A DNA stretch of 64,000 bases, from the NCBI GenBank assembly GCA_029168955.1, contig JAPDOI010000039.1, positions 992,001 to 1,056,000 of the forward strand. The letters are read 5' to 3'. Position 1 is the first letter of the stretch. The number at the start of each line of letters is the position of its first letter. Below, in pieces: positions 32,915-44,509 of the stretch. The notes under the pieces were generated by a model. It had not been told where the DNA came from. It searched no databases and saw only the letters and a program-made list of their open reading frames with translations. The translations under genes and the position numbers were made by a program. The DNA is from Aplectana chamaeleonis (taxonomy: Eukaryota; Nematoda; Chromadorea; Rhabditida; Cosmocercidae).

Positions 32915-33664
32915 CGTATTTACGTGTAGTTCTACTTGTGAAGCGTGAAGGATTCTATTCTGTTGAGCAAGAATAAAAGGTAATTTTGCAGCGTGTCTTC
33001 AATTTCGAACACACCTCACAACTTTTGAGGGCGTCAGTCCAAGCACATGCATCAAATCTTTAGTACTCCATTGAGTTTGCGGTGAACATTAGCCTAGAGG
33101 AGCGCGTTAGGATTTGTGAAGGAGCGTTCCTTCAATGAGTCACACAAACAGATTACGAAGTTGTGTTAAACTGGAGTCAAAACCATGTGTATCCTCATCA
33201 CACACCGTGTTTTCCTCTTACCAAACGTATTTTCGGTCAATTTCAGAAAATCTGCTCCTGTCGTACACGCTACAGTTAGTTTGGCGTAAACGGGACGATA
33301 CAGACCTGAAATGCACTCTTTAGTGCATTTACACAAACGCGTTTTATTTTACGGCCGAATTGGAGTCAAACGATTTTTCTCTGTGTCTCGATCACTGTTT
33401 CAGGAACGGCATATGACCGCTTGTCCTTTTCAGCCGCTCGGCCCCCTCACCGTCTCTACCACCAAAGCTCAGACCCCTCTCTTCGGGGACCCTAACCTCA
33501 CGCCACGCCCCGATCCTATACTCCTTAGCAATATTTACGAAACTGAGACTTCTAAGAGGCCCACCTGGAACCAAACCATATCCGATTGAGCTGAAATTGT
33601 ACTATATAGCTGGTGATGAAAATAGCGAATATAAATGTATAATCAGTCAAAGATGGGATAAGAG
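32915..33664. other. no recognisable feature
   Basis: Short frames on both strands; nothing recognisable. Confidence 0.3.
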
Positions 33665-34471
33665 TTAAGGCTCATTCATAGCAGGTCGCTTCGACTAGTC
33701 GCGGCATTGCCAACAGTTACAAAACCCATCGCGCCAACAGATCTTGGACTGAATCGCGACGGTTTGGAACAGTTTTCAGTTTCAGTCGCGATCGCCGAGC
33801 GACTGGGGTATTTCATAGCTGGTCGGAGCGACCTGCTTGATTTTGTTAGGTCGCTTCGACTAATCGCATCGCTTCCATGATGGAAGCGATTCATCTAGTC
33901 GAAACGACTAGTCCGCAATCTTTCGTCACAACCTTGCGTATGTGCCGCGAAATTGCAGACGTCACAGTCCACTCGCATAGAATACGGCATGTGAAAGAGA
34001 AAAACGTGTATTTATGACAAATTTAAGATGAGAGAGATGAGAAAATTTGATAAGGATACCGAGAAATCACATTTCACGCAGAGCTTCTAGCAATTAGTAA
34101 CTTTAGTCGTAGTTTTACGTTTTGCTCAAGCAAATTCCACCCCCATCGTTTTTTGAACCATTTCTGATTAGAAAACTATTCGAAACTCTTTTATTTAAAA
34201 GGTAAGGGCAACAATGTCACAAGAAATAAGTAGGAATGCCGAGAAAAAAGCTTTATTGATTCCTGCGGCGTGGTCCGCAATTGTCCGTCTATTTCACGCG
34301 AAACTACGGTCGGCCGAGCGATTTGAAATCGCTGGATGGAGCTATTTCAAATTGCTTCGTCCAGCGATTTCAGATTGCGGCAGTATTGTCGGTCGCTTAG
34401 ACTTGAAGTCGAAGCGACCGACAATACTGCCGCGACTTGAAGTTCGACCAGGTATGAATGGGGCTTTAGGC
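33665..34471. mobile_element. TIR/foldback element with internal palindromes
   Basis: Left TAAGGCTCATTCATAGCAGG matches the complement of the right end (ACCAGGTATGAATGGGGCTT). The interior contains several GGTCGCTTCGACTA inverted phrases and a second hairpin near 33,880 (CGCTTCCATGATGGAAGCG). About 807 bp, borders approximate. Confidence 0.75.
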
Positions 34472-34939
34472 GTTATGAGCACGTGTATCTCGTCAATGTC
34501 ACAACAAACAGCATCAAGGTATGGAGATTCTTATACACTATCAGAGCGTTGCCTGCCAGAGTTTAGCTTAATTCCAACAGACCGACCGGAACGGAAGAGA
34601 CAACGTGTCTCACCTTGAAGTGTTACACGCTATCGTTGATATTGTAAGTAAATCGAGCATAAATATATGTTCTCCTCTTCACTTACATATGGATGAGGAA
34701 CGAAAAAACATGTTGTCGTTTGGAAAATGTGACAGATGTTTTAGACTCACAGATCACAATAATTCCCGATTTTCGATTCAAATCTCGTCCATACCCACGA
34801 GGTAATCCGTTTTGTCTGGGAACAAGGAACAACGCAAGCCATCCTCGCTTATTCCAAATCTCACCCTTCCCGGTGACGAGCACAAATATCGGTACTGGTT
34901 CCACTTCCTGACATCTGGGTAAAGAGAAGCCTTTCAAAT
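34472..34939. other. no recognisable feature
   Basis: Short frames only. Confidence 0.3.
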
Positions 34940-34961
34940 CGCGCTGTCAAATCGCTTTGCA

Positions 34962-35306
34962 GTGCTGGAAGATGCATCGACCGTAGATGAGCATGAGAAG
35001 CAAAGAGTTGATGTCGTTGTGAAATGTGCAGAGCCTTTCTGCCCCGTAATTCGCCGGGGAACACAGCAATGGATATCGGACGAGTCTACCCGTCTCGTGG
35101 ATGGGCAGAAGCGAGTAAAGCTAACCGACTTCGGACGCTATCCGCAACTTTGTCAAGTGACCCGTGGAAAGCTGAAAAGTCAGCGGGAGTCGTATTGGAA
35201 TAAGGTAGCTGACGAACAAGAGGAGGCGGCTGGAAGAAATAACTATCGCACATTGTGCGGTACACTAAACCGTCTCAGCAGGAAGACCGATCCCGCTAGC
35301 CATTGA
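34962..35306 (+). pseudogene. LINE linker frame
   Basis: A 114-codon intact stretch of the LINE region before the RT, ending in a stop after TDPASH. The next related residues (ITNTDGPFVRTLDERL) are in another frame immediately downstream. Confidence 0.7.
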
Positions 35307-35639
35307 ATCACGAATACGGACGGGCCCTTTGTGCGTACTTTGGATGAACGCCTGAAACGACGGAAGCAGTTCTCAAGCAATTTTTACAGTCGCGATGTAC
35401 CACAAGGCCTTCTTCACGAACCGCTACCAGTTGAAGTGCCACAGAGGCAACGCTTGACTTTGAACAAACTGCGGACGAAGTGAGGGCAGCATTCAAATGT
35501 CTTAAAACCCTAAAAGTGCCTGGCGTAGACAACATTACTGCTGAGGCGATCAAGGCAGGAGGTGGTGTTGCAACGATGGTTGCGTCAACTGATCACTCTC
35601 GTATGGCAGTCAGAAGACGTCCCGTCTACAATTAAAAAG

Positions 35640-36790
35640 AATATCGTAGTGTTTCTATTTTTTTGTTTTTATTCACAAAAAAGGTGATGTCAGGGACTGT
35701 AAAAACTATCTCGGAATCAGTCTGCTGTCAATCGTTGCTAAAGCCTTCGCGAGGATAATTCAGTCCAGACTTCAACGAAATCGGTAGCATACCATTCGCG
35801 AGGAGCAGGCAGGATTTCGTTCTGGTCGAGGCTGCATGGCGGCTGAAATATTCGCACTTCGTCAACTTATGGAGGAAAGGATCCGCTGTGGAAAGCGGGT
35901 TGTTGTTACCTTCATCAACTTCAAGACGATCTTTGACTGCGTACACTGGCCTGCCTTATGGAGAAACTGGAGTGCGAACACGTGCCTGAAAAAGAAATGT
36001 GAAGCTTCTGCAGGGAACATACAGGGATTCAACTAGCTGCGTCAGCGTCAGGGACAAGCTATTCGAAGAGTTTGCGGTCAATGCAGCAGTCCAGGAAGGA
36101 GATGTGAATTCGCCACTGGCTTTCAACAGTGTGGTTGACGCCATTATTAGAAAGGCTTCCAAAGTTAGGTGAGGGGCCCAATATGACGATAACGAGTTCG
36201 TCACGGAGTAAATGTTTGCGGACGATGCGCTTCTCACCTTCACCTATACTGATTTGGAAGCTACGAATTTGATGAAGGATACAGCAGAAATCGCGGAATC
36301 GTACGGCCTACGGATAAACAAAGACAGGCTACAAGTCATGAGGTCGGACGGTTCATGTGCCTCGTGTTCTTCAAGGAGCTGAGGTCCAGCAAGTGGAAAA
36401 GTTGAAGTATCTCGGATAGGTGGTGCAACAGCGTAAGGTAGTGACCATAACAGAGATACAGCGCAGGATCGGGAACTCGTGCGCTGCTTTTGCTTCACCA
36501 GGTTGGTGTCTGTTAAAAAGGGCGTTGTGTCAATCAAGACGAAGGTGCCGATCACTTATAATGCCTATTCTATTGTTCGGCTCGGAATCGTGGACTTTGC
36601 CGATGCCGAATCTTAGCAAGCTGGAGGCCTTCTAAATGCGGTTTGCGTCAAATTCTTGGAACAAAATAAGAGATCGCGTACGCAACGACGTCATTTGAGA
36701 CAGCTTGGACCATCAATCGACGATGAAGGAACAAATCCGAACGAGGAGGTTGTATTGGTTTGAACACGTATGCAGTATGTATTGGATACG
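35640..36790 (+). pseudogene. LINE reverse transcriptase remnants
   Basis: Contains all main RT blocks (GISLL, QAGFRSGRG, motif A with FINFKT, FADD, thumb) scattered over three frames. The palm segment between motif A and FADD (36,000-36,200) keeps only isolated phrases such as EFATGFQQCG-like sequence in shifted frames. The active-site FADDALLTF is still readable at about 36,211. Confidence 0.85.
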
Positions 36791-36930
36791 ACTCAGCCAT
36801 TTTCGTATGTCTATTCGAATGAACCGAAATTTCGATGATTAAAATACCGATTCCCCGTGAAAGCGTTAAAATCCGAGTGATCCGAAATCCGATTCACCGA
36901 AAAAACTCTAAATTCGTTTGATTCAAAATC
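36791..36930. repeat. short A/T-rich CCGA-phrase repeat
   Basis: Repeated phrases like GATCCGAAATCCGATTCACC and ATTCAAAATCTGAATCACCG, similar in style to 26.4 and 38.4 kb. Confidence 0.55.
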
Positions 36931-37460
36931 TGAATCACCGAGATGTGCCATGAGTCGGATAATGATTCGGATACAGAATATCCGAAATATGTCATAATTC
37001 GTGTCATAATGAGTGGGATATTGGTAGATTCGGCATGTGCTGTTACTAAGAAAAGTTTATCTGTTGTCACGGCTCGACATTTCGTTCTACTGTAGCCCTT
37101 TCGTTCTACTGTAGCCATGCAGCATTTCTAGAAAGAGAAAATGGTCGTAACTGAATCGTGATCAAACTAGAAACGAATTTGCGATTACCCACGGAGTCCA
37201 AGATACCAAAATGCGGTAGAATGCGAGCAAACGATCCAAAAGCGACTGATCGCCTTACGATGGAGTCGAAAGGCTGCACTGTTTCGACATCACGTCAATT
37301 CAAGAATCCTTGTGACTTTGTCTCTCAGGCTTGAAAAAGTAGCAGGAGGAATGCGATGCACTCCCGGATCAGATTTAGTTTCATTACGATTACGCGTCTT
37401 TTGTTGATTTTCCACGCCTCCTGATTTGGTTGAAAGGTCATCAGAGACCACAAAGCTACG
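36931..37460. other. no recognisable feature
   Basis: A TTTCGTTCTACTGTAGCC phrase is duplicated at about 37,079-37,116. Otherwise nothing. Confidence 0.3.
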
Positions 37461-38117
37461 TTAAAGGCAGCATACACGCTCGTAAGCATAGTCGAGATAA
37501 CAGCATAGATAGGTCCGCACGGCCCGTACTATGTCGTCAACGACGTTTAAAGCGCTGAAAACTGTCCAGGATGACAGTATTTGACAATGTTTGAGCAATC
37601 TTGCCTTCCACGCCCGTATTCACACTTCTTGAGTAACAGAATGAGAATTGATACTTGTGAAAACGTGTGATAATTGAGAGTGATAGCACTATCAAATGGG
37701 AGTGCACGAGAGAAATAGCTTGGTTTACTTGAGTATAACATGTTTGTGCACTGATAAAATCCTCCATTTCAAGAGGTCAGCGAAAGTAGAGCGGCATTCT
37801 CGAAAGTGGACGAGAGTCATTAGGTATGCAGACATTTTATACTCAAGTAAACCAAGCTATTTCTCTCGTGCACTCCCATTTGGTAGTGCTATCACTCTCA
37901 ATTATCACACGTTATCACAAGTATCGATTCTCATTCTGTTACTCGAAGGGGTGTGAAAATACGGGCGTGGAAGGCAAGATTGCTCAAACATTGTCAAATA
38001 CTGTCATCCTGGACAGTTTTCAGCGCTTCAAACGTCGTTGACGACATAGCACGGGCCGTGCGGACCGATCTATGCTGTTATCTCGACTATGCTTACGAGC
38101 GTGTATGCTGACTTTAA
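37461..38117. mobile_element. TTAA-bounded palindromic element
   Basis: The left arm (37,461-37,742) and right arm (about 37,838-38,117) are near-perfect complements over about 280 bp; the spacer is about 95 bp. Ends TTAAAGGCAGCATACACGC and its complement ACTTTAA, so it is related to the TTAA family. Short frames in the two arms mirror each other. Confidence 0.92.
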
Positions 38118-38250
38118 CTCCCAACCTCCGGAGCATATAACTGGAGCTTGCAAGCGTATCATAGAGATTGGGGCCTATGTTACTTGTTTAGCGAAAGGAA
38201 GGAATCCCTCGCAGTTGCGGGTCAAGCATGTAGAGGTCGAACTTACAGGT
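38118..38250 (+). CDS. candidate exon fragment beside the palindrome
   Basis: A plus-strand open run with peptide PEHITGACKRIIEIGAYVTC and KHVEVELT ends at CTTACAG followed by GTAATA, a possible donor. I do not recognise the protein. The palindromic element abuts its 5' side. Weak evidence. Confidence 0.2.
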
Positions 38251-38359
38251 AATATACAGTCGGCACAAACCTTTTTAACACTTGTTTTAGTTGAAGCTTA
38301 AAACTTGCATGCCCAGAGTTTGCGACAACATTCAATGCAGAGTATCCATGCGAGATGTC

Positions 38360-38470
38360 TACAGACCAGGGGTGTGCATTTTCCGTTTACCGATTTACCG
38401 ATTTTCCGGATTTACCGGTGTTTTTCGGTAAATTTTGATTTACCGATTTATTACAAAGCATTTCAAGCCT
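38360..38470. repeat. CCGTTTACCG-phrase repeat
   Basis: AGACCAGGGGTGTGCATTTT followed by repeated TTTACCGATT phrases. The start resembles the AGGGATGTGCGG family. Confidence 0.55.
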
Positions 38471-39550
38471 TGCGAACCCGGCTAACCTCCATTCTTATGC
38501 AGTTGCACACCGACTCTTTCGTTTGGTATTAAGATTCCAAAAGTTCTTGGCCGATTCGATTCGACTTTTCAAATATTTCACAGATATTTCTGCACATTTA
38601 TTATCGAAATAATCGGAGAACCGAACACTCAAATGTTTTTAAATGAATCCTTAAGAAAGCGGATATTTGGATTTCATAAATAAATCGAGTCCTCGAGAAA
38701 TACGACAATTTTACTTCCCAGATCAATCGAGTACTCGGGTATAAAACGAATAATGTGATTATTGTTCAATAAATTATTTGGTCCGATTTCAAGTCTAATA
38801 CGTAGTGTGAGTGGTCATAATTTTTACGTTTTCGGCGAAAAAAGATTTTTTTCGCCCATTCGTCATAACTTCGTTCAAAATGGCCCATTTAAAAATCTAA
38901 AGAGATATTTGGAATAAGGATTAAAATATCTATATTTAGCACTTTTTTCAGCATACTTTATACAACGCTGTAAGCGTGCGAACATTGACACATTCGCTCA
39001 TAAGTGCCTCAATAGCTAACTAAATCACGTTTTACGCGTGTTTCGGGTTGGTTGTTTCATGTCTAATTTTGCCTATAAATCTTGCTGAAGAGTGAGCCAT
39101 GTGTCATTCCAAAAGAATGTGCACACTATGCTGATTCCCAATATCTCTTCCCGAATGGACCATTTTGAACAGTTACGAAAAAAGGGAAAAAAACGCTTTT
39201 TTGCGCTTTGTTTGTTGCCAAAAATGAAAAAATTAAAACCGGTATTGTACTTGGTGATTTCTCACAAAAAAATCGCTTCATTCGAGTTACAGGCTTTGTT
39301 TTCATTTTTGGTTGCTTCGTGCTTTTTCGAATGAACGACTGCTTGAATTGCTCGAAAACCACATTTTCTTACGTTCTCGGTCTTCGCTGAGGAATATAAA
39401 GACACTTTCGGGATTAGAATCGAGTGTTTCTCTTCTAAATTGGCAAATGGCTGACTCCCAAACAAGGTATATAGGCGTGACGATGGACACATTCACTCAT
39501 CATTGCTTTCAGTCTTTCAGTTTGAAAGCGCGTTTCTTGTGTTGATTGTG
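38471..39550. other. old dispersed repeats, no gene
   Basis: The phrase TGCTGATTCC(C/A)AATATCTCTT with ATGGNCCATTTTGAACAG at about 39,130 recurs at about 40,105, on the other side of the TTAA element. This suggests a duplicated or split older repeat. No gene seen. Confidence 0.4.
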
Positions 39551-40041
39551 TTAAAGGCAGTGTTCACAATGAGAATCTTTTTTCTGCTTTTTCTCCTATC
39601 TTGAAGACGGTCCAATGATGATTCCAATGGTGTTTTTGGAATCGTACAGGACCTTCTGGGAACGGAGTTATGGTCCCTCAAAAGTTGAGCTAAGGAAGCA
39701 TGGTGGACGAGTTGTCCGAGGCTTGTAACTTCCGTCTCTTGCAGCCGATGTATGCCAGCTGACCTGAGTAAAGAAAGAAGTTGGGAATAAAGGGAAGAAC
39801 GGGGCTATTGTTCGGAAACTATCGCTCATCTCACAATCTCGAGCATCCATTTATTCACGTCAGTGGGCGTGGAAAGTGCATCTGGGGTGACGAGCTGACG
39901 AGTGTCCAACTTTGAGCCCGTAGGGGACCGTTCCGAGCTCATTTTTCTCAGTTTTTTCAACGTTAGGGTTGAGCTAGGCCCGCAGCTGCCGATCTCCACC
40001 AAAAAAACAAACATGGTTTTTATCGTGGACACTGCCCTTAA
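39551..40041 (-). mobile_element. TTAA-bounded TIR element (copy 2)
   Basis: Same type as 10,040-10,532, 491 bp. The minus-strand frame that is open in copy 1 is here broken by a frameshift into 60- and 68-codon parts. Confidence 0.9.
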
Positions 40042-41547
40042 GACTAACTTATCCTAAAAACTTTGTTCCAAAGTAAGCAATGTGTCTCTTAAAAAGGGGT
40101 CTCGATGCTGATTCCAGATATCTCTTTGGATCAACGAATGGTCTATTTTGAACAGAGTGTTGAGAAAGAAGCATAAAAACGGGTTTTTGTGCCCAAAACG
40201 CAAACGATATCACAGGTATTGCACTTCATCCTAGCATCGCGCCCCTAAATGGCGAACGCTTCTCTAAATGCTGAGTAGTCTTGGAACAAAACGATTCAAA
40301 AACTCGAACTTTCACAGAGCAGCGAGAACCATCACTGTAAAAATCTGTAGTCATATGCGCAGAGTTAATGGTTTTCCTAAAATTCTGTGTCTGTGTTTCA
40401 ACGCAGCTGTCATGAAGACTACTTAAACTGATTAATTGTCCGATTAACCTGGGTGAGGTTTTCATCGAGATTTCCACATTCAAGTATCAGAGCTAGATGT
40501 ATGCAACTTGTGTTTGATTAGCATGGAATTTTATTTGGATAGCGATTTGGTGACTCCCGCATTCGTATGGGTTTGGAAAGCTAGAGTACATAAAGAAACA
40601 AATCGTTCGAGTACCATTTCAAACCAAAGGATTACGAAGAAAACTTGTAAAATGGGTGAGGGGCGAAAACTGGAAAGCTGTATCATCAGCTGTATCGGTG
40701 TATTGCTTATCAAACAACTATTCGGTATCCCCTATTATGGTGAGGGCAATTATATTCGACTCACCTCGGAGGCTTCGCAACGAGGTTGTGTAGGTGTCTT
40801 GGAAAACACCTACGCGGCGTCAACGCTCAACCGACGCGGCAATCGGCTCTTCTACGAGGTGCGATTGCGGAGCCTACTTCGTATCGGCGTGCAAGCAGGG
40901 CGATTTGAAATGAAGGCACCGCAATGCGGCCGTGTAGGTGCCTATAGGGCACCTACAGTTCGGTCGGTTCGCGAGTGCACATTGCCGCCGTTGGGCGCCG
41001 GCGGTTTCGAGCGTCTTTTTTGCAAATACCGTTTCCGGCGAAAAATTGATACTCTTACCGAAATTGGAATGGACTGCTTATTCTCATGATCATTAACACT
41101 AATTGATAAGAGAAGACAAGTTTCAAAAACAAAACTTCAAGTGTCTTTTTTTTCAGATTCTTCATTTTAATCAGACTTTGGCCAGCAAAAAATGTTTTCT
41201 TATGTAACGGTTTCTGATTTTTCATCACTACATGAAGTAGATTCAAGGTACTTACATCGAATAGCGATTCCTACGGGATTTGACATTTCAGCAAAGACTT
41301 ATGCTTTCATATTCCAAGAAAGAAACGACATTCGAGTGTTATTTGTGCTAATATCAGTTTCAGGTTTTCCCAACAATTTTTCATAGTGGGAAGTTCTATC
41401 CAGTCTTGAAAAAATTACGATTACGAGAAGTTGCGTGACCTGGTTATGTGCCATTTTCAGCATCCTAGAAAGTAAGAAATCGATTTTCAACGTAAGCAAA
41501 CTTTACGTAAATAGAGTCCAGTTGGATATTTGCTCATGTTCGAGTCT
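40042..41547. other. unassigned, with two small hairpins
   Basis: GTAGGTGTCTTGGAAAACACC (about 40,789) and GTAGGTGCCTATAGGGCACC (about 40,940) are hairpins sharing the TGTAGGTG start; the region between is GC-rich and GCGGC-phrased. They may be the two ends of a small element. The 193-codon frame 40,508-41,089 runs through both hairpins and is not convincing. Confidence 0.4.
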
Positions 41548-42040
41548 TTAAAGGCAGTGTTCACGATAAAAATTGTTTTTCTGCTTTTCCACCTATTTTG
41601 AAGATGGTCCCATGCTGATTCCAATGATGTTTTTGGAGTCGCACAAGACCTTCTAGGAACGGAGTTATGGTCCCTCAAAAATTGAGCTAGGGAAAATGGT
41701 GGACGAGTTCTACGAGGCTTGTAACTTCCGTCTTTTGCAGCCGATGTATGCGAGCTGACCTGAGAAAAGAGAGAGGTTGAAAATGAAGGGAAGAACGGGG
41801 CTATTGATCGGAAACCATCGCTCATCTCACAATATAAACCATTCATTTGTTCACGTCGGTGGGCGTGGAAAGTTCATCTGGGTGTGACGAGCTGACGGGT
41901 GTCCAACTTTGGGGCCGTAGGGGACCGTTCCGAGCTCATTTTTCTTAGTTTTTTCAACGTTAGGGTCGCGCTAGGCCCTGCAGCTGCCGATCTCCACCAA
42001 AAAATCAGACATGGTTTTTATCGTGGACACTGCCTTTAAC
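41548..42040 (-). mobile_element. TTAA-bounded TIR element (copy 3)
   Basis: 493 bp, same type as 10,040. Both ends intact. The internal minus frame is disrupted near the equivalent of copy 1 codon 30. Confidence 0.9.
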
Positions 42041-42360
42041 CGAGAGCATAATTACGCCCAAGTCGCTGGCACTGTTTATCACCAAAGGCAACACTGGCCG
42101 CAGACACTTTTGCGCCCCGATGTTGAGACGATTTACCCAATTACTAGATTTTCTATGTATCCAGCTAATATGATTTCTTTTCCTAGCATCAATTCAAAGT
42201 GGTAGGCAGCATCGGGTTTCCAAAAATTTTAAGATGATTTTTAAGAAGTTCTAGACCCGACGAGGTCCCATTTTCTGTCCCATGTTATGTTGTAAATTCG
42301 AAAACAGCATTAGCAGCTAAAAAAAATAGAAATCTCTTCTGCCATTCACTCATTTCTGAG
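42041..42360. other. no recognisable feature
   Basis: Nothing beyond short frames. Confidence 0.3.
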
Positions 42361-42364
42361 TTTT

Positions 42365-42440
42365 TAGATGAGGTTATAATCGAACCAGGGTGGCGCTCTA
42401 CCCGACGAAAGGCAACCCCCCCCCGCCGTCGGCATTTTGC
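42365..42440 (-). other. tRNA-like fragment
   Basis: On the minus strand CGTCGGGTAGAGCGCC resembles a D-arm/A-box and CTGGTTCGATTATAACC a T-arm/B-box, but only a few bases separate them, so the anticodon arm is missing. Probably part of a tRNA-derived repeat. Confidence 0.35.
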
Positions 42441-42799
42441 ATCTCCTGTGTTGGTGCAATTTTCTCCATAACTAGAACCCACTCATTCTAGCAGTGAGCA
42501 TTACTATGTTCGGAACACCCAACCTCAGAGTACAAAAAGACATTTGGAAGTTATATGGCAATTTTTAAAAACTTATAAATTTTGAGTTTTTCAGCAGATT
42601 TCCTCGAATTAGCGTCCTATTTCTTCTCTTTCTAGGAAAGCTGTGGAAACCAGCTAACAATGACTGTGCAGAGGACGTTTCATAGACAGATATTCCAATT
42701 GTTGGAAGAGTTGAAGAATTTTTCGTTTGTTTTATGATAGTCAAAACATGACTCTTCGGCCAAAAACAACACTCTTGTTACTTCTCCTATCTCCAGTTA

Positions 42800-43249
42800 T
42801 ACTGTCCTTGGTAACGACTCTGTCCGAGGCTAAGGTCAGGGCTGGTATATTCGTCGGACCACAGATCAAGAGGATCATAAAATTTGAGTATTTCACAAAG
42901 ATGTTGAACAGGACGGAGAGAACGGCTCGGACCAACTTTGTTGCAGTTGTTCACCGCTTCCTAGGTTATCACAAAGCTGAAAGCTATGCGGAGTCGGTGC
43001 ACTCTCATAAAAAATTACGCCAACATGGGATGCAGAATGTTTCTGAAAGTCCATATAATTGATTCGAATCTTGACAAATTCAACGAGCAAGGCGAACCCT
43101 TTCATCAAGATATATTGGACTTTGAACGTCGTTACCAAGGACAGTATAACGAAACCATGAGGGGGGACTACATTTGGGTGCAACTTCGAGAGAGTGATTC
43201 ACTGTACAATCCTAAGTCTAAAAAATCACACATGTCTGGACCTTGTTGA
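42800..43249 (+). pseudogene. fragment of a multicopy protein often linked to mobile elements
   Basis: Two frames joined by one frameshift near 43,010. The first reads VRAGIFVGPQIKRII, RTNFVAVVHRFLGYHKAESY; the second reads NMGCRMFLKVHIIDSNLDKF, EPFHQDILDFERRYQGQYNE and DYIWVQLRES, ending in a stop at 43,249. I know this block order (VGPQI, HxxLDxF, RFHQDI, RYQG) from uncharacterised multicopy proteins of arthropods and nematodes, commonly within repeats. The function is unknown to me. Upstream sequence to 42,727 is open and Leu-rich, but I do not count it as part of the protein. Confidence 0.75.
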
Positions 43250-43990
43250 GTGGATTCCGACTGTTTTTGTCTATTCCTTGTGCATTTTTTGTTTTCACCT
43301 GATCATAGTGCCGAAAATGAATTAAAATCTTTTTATTTTCACAACAAAAACAAGTTTTCTTCGTGCTGTCGTCGTGTAAGCAAAGTTTTGCTTAATGAAG
43401 TCAATTTTCACATACATCAAACTTGAACAATTGAAATATGACACTTAGAAGCCAGGAACAAAAGCTGACTCATTGAAACACCCGACTTCCCAAATTTGAT
43501 TGTCCTAGTCACAAAAGCGAAGTTTTCCTGAGATTCCAGCGCTCCTTTCTGTTCCAGACCTAACGGGTTAGGAAAACACAATTTTAACCCAGGAACAGAA
43601 AAAAGTGGAAATTTGTTACATAGTGTAATCGGCAACAAATTTAGCGCTCACTACACAATTTCGTTAAAAATTTACTGAATTTTACAATAACAATGTTGAT
43701 TGCACAAGTTATAAAAGTAAAGAAAATAGCCCGGTAAATACAAACAAATACTTAGATACTTTCTAATGTGCTAGTCGCCTGCCTACCTAAGAAGTCCCTA
43801 ATATTCTCACATTGCCTAGTACGGCCAGTGCTGGGAGTTATCCCACTTTTCAGTCTCCGCGGAGACGCAGAGATAGCCAGAGTTTGCACTTTGGCCTGCG
43901 GAGAGAGTGCCAGGCCGGGAATGTCTTTCTCTGCGTCCTTTGCGCTCATCGTACTGACTCGGGCACTCCGAAGACCATTTTCAAAAGAAC
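43250..43990. other. region after S1 exons, last exon not found
   Basis: On the minus strand a possible acceptor (ATCTCAG near 43,535) leads into an open run, but the phase required by the GDSGG exon hits a stop after eight codons. No tail typical of S1 proteases is visible. The region 43,800-43,950 has a hairpin-like CTCCGCGGAGACGCAG phrase. Confidence 0.35.
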
Positions 43991-44509
43991 GGCATGTGGA
44001 TCGAATCCACACCGCGGGTGTGGCTAAGGAGCAGTTCGGCTAGCAGACGCGACGCGCGATGGAAAAACGCTGGGCGCGCTCAACGTCTTGGGGCACGTTA
44101 ATCGAGGACCTTCGAAAAAAATAGTCTTTGTCCCATTGCAGCCGTCCCCCTTTATCATTTTTTTGCATTTTATTCATATTTTTTTGCTTCTAAGGTGCTT
44201 TTTTAGACGCAATGCTTCTCTTTTAAGTTTTTTTTAGAGTTTCTTTTCAATATAATCATCTTCCATTTTGGAGCGGAATGGAAGATGATTATATTGATTC
44301 CGACGCCGACCCTACGTCTGACACATCAACCTTCATAAACAAGATGCAAAAAATGATAAAGGGGAACGGCTCAAATGGAACAGCAACAACATTTTCGAGT
44401 GCCCTCGGTTAACGCGCCCCAAGGACGATGAGCGCGCACAGAGTTTTACCGTGTGTACCAGCCGAACTGCTCCTTAGCCACACCCGCGGTGTGGATTCAA
44501 TCCACATTC
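43991..44509. mobile_element. MULE-like TIR element (copy 1), 10 bp target duplication
   Basis: 519 bp with ~75 bp TIRs (GGCATGTGGATCGAATCC and on through GTGTGGCTAAGGAGCAGTTC). Flanked by TCAAAAGAAC on both sides (43,981-43,990 and 44,510-44,519). Long TIRs and a 9-11 bp duplication fit Mutator-like elements. It sits in the intron after the serine protease GDSGG exon. The interior includes a hairpin at 44,255-44,306. Confidence 0.88.
44255..44306. repeat. local hairpin within MULE-like element
   Basis: TCAATATAATCATCTTCCAT is followed, after about 10 bases, by its exact complement. Copy 2 at 54.7 kb has a different left arm, so this is a local inverted duplication private to copy 1. Confidence 0.85.

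Larger units (their letters stand above)
34940..36790 (+). mobile_element. LINE of another RTE-like type, decayed
   Basis: Plus-strand blocks in order: LTDFGRYPQLCQVTRGKLKS (linker), DGPFVRTLDERLKRRKQFSS, KKGDVRDCKNYLGISLL, REEQAGFRSGRGCMAAEIF, VVVTFINFKTIFDCVHWPA, MFADDALLTFTYTDLEATN, YGLRINKDRLQ, then IQRRIGNSCAAF, IMPILLFGSESWTLPMPN and a final RTRRLYWFEHVC. Frames change many times and stops are frequent. Motif A again shows Asn where Asp is expected (INF). The endonuclease is absent. It resembles the LINE type whose proteins are often annotated as craniofacial development protein 2-like. Confidence 0.85.

Noticed and set aside
40508..41089. 193-codon plus-strand frame
   Set aside because: It runs through two small DNA hairpins and GCGGC-rich repeat; there is no recognisable protein pattern.
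43417..43638. Possible last exon of the S1 protease
   Set aside because: The required phase gives a stop after eight codons and no Trp-Ile C-terminal pattern is present.
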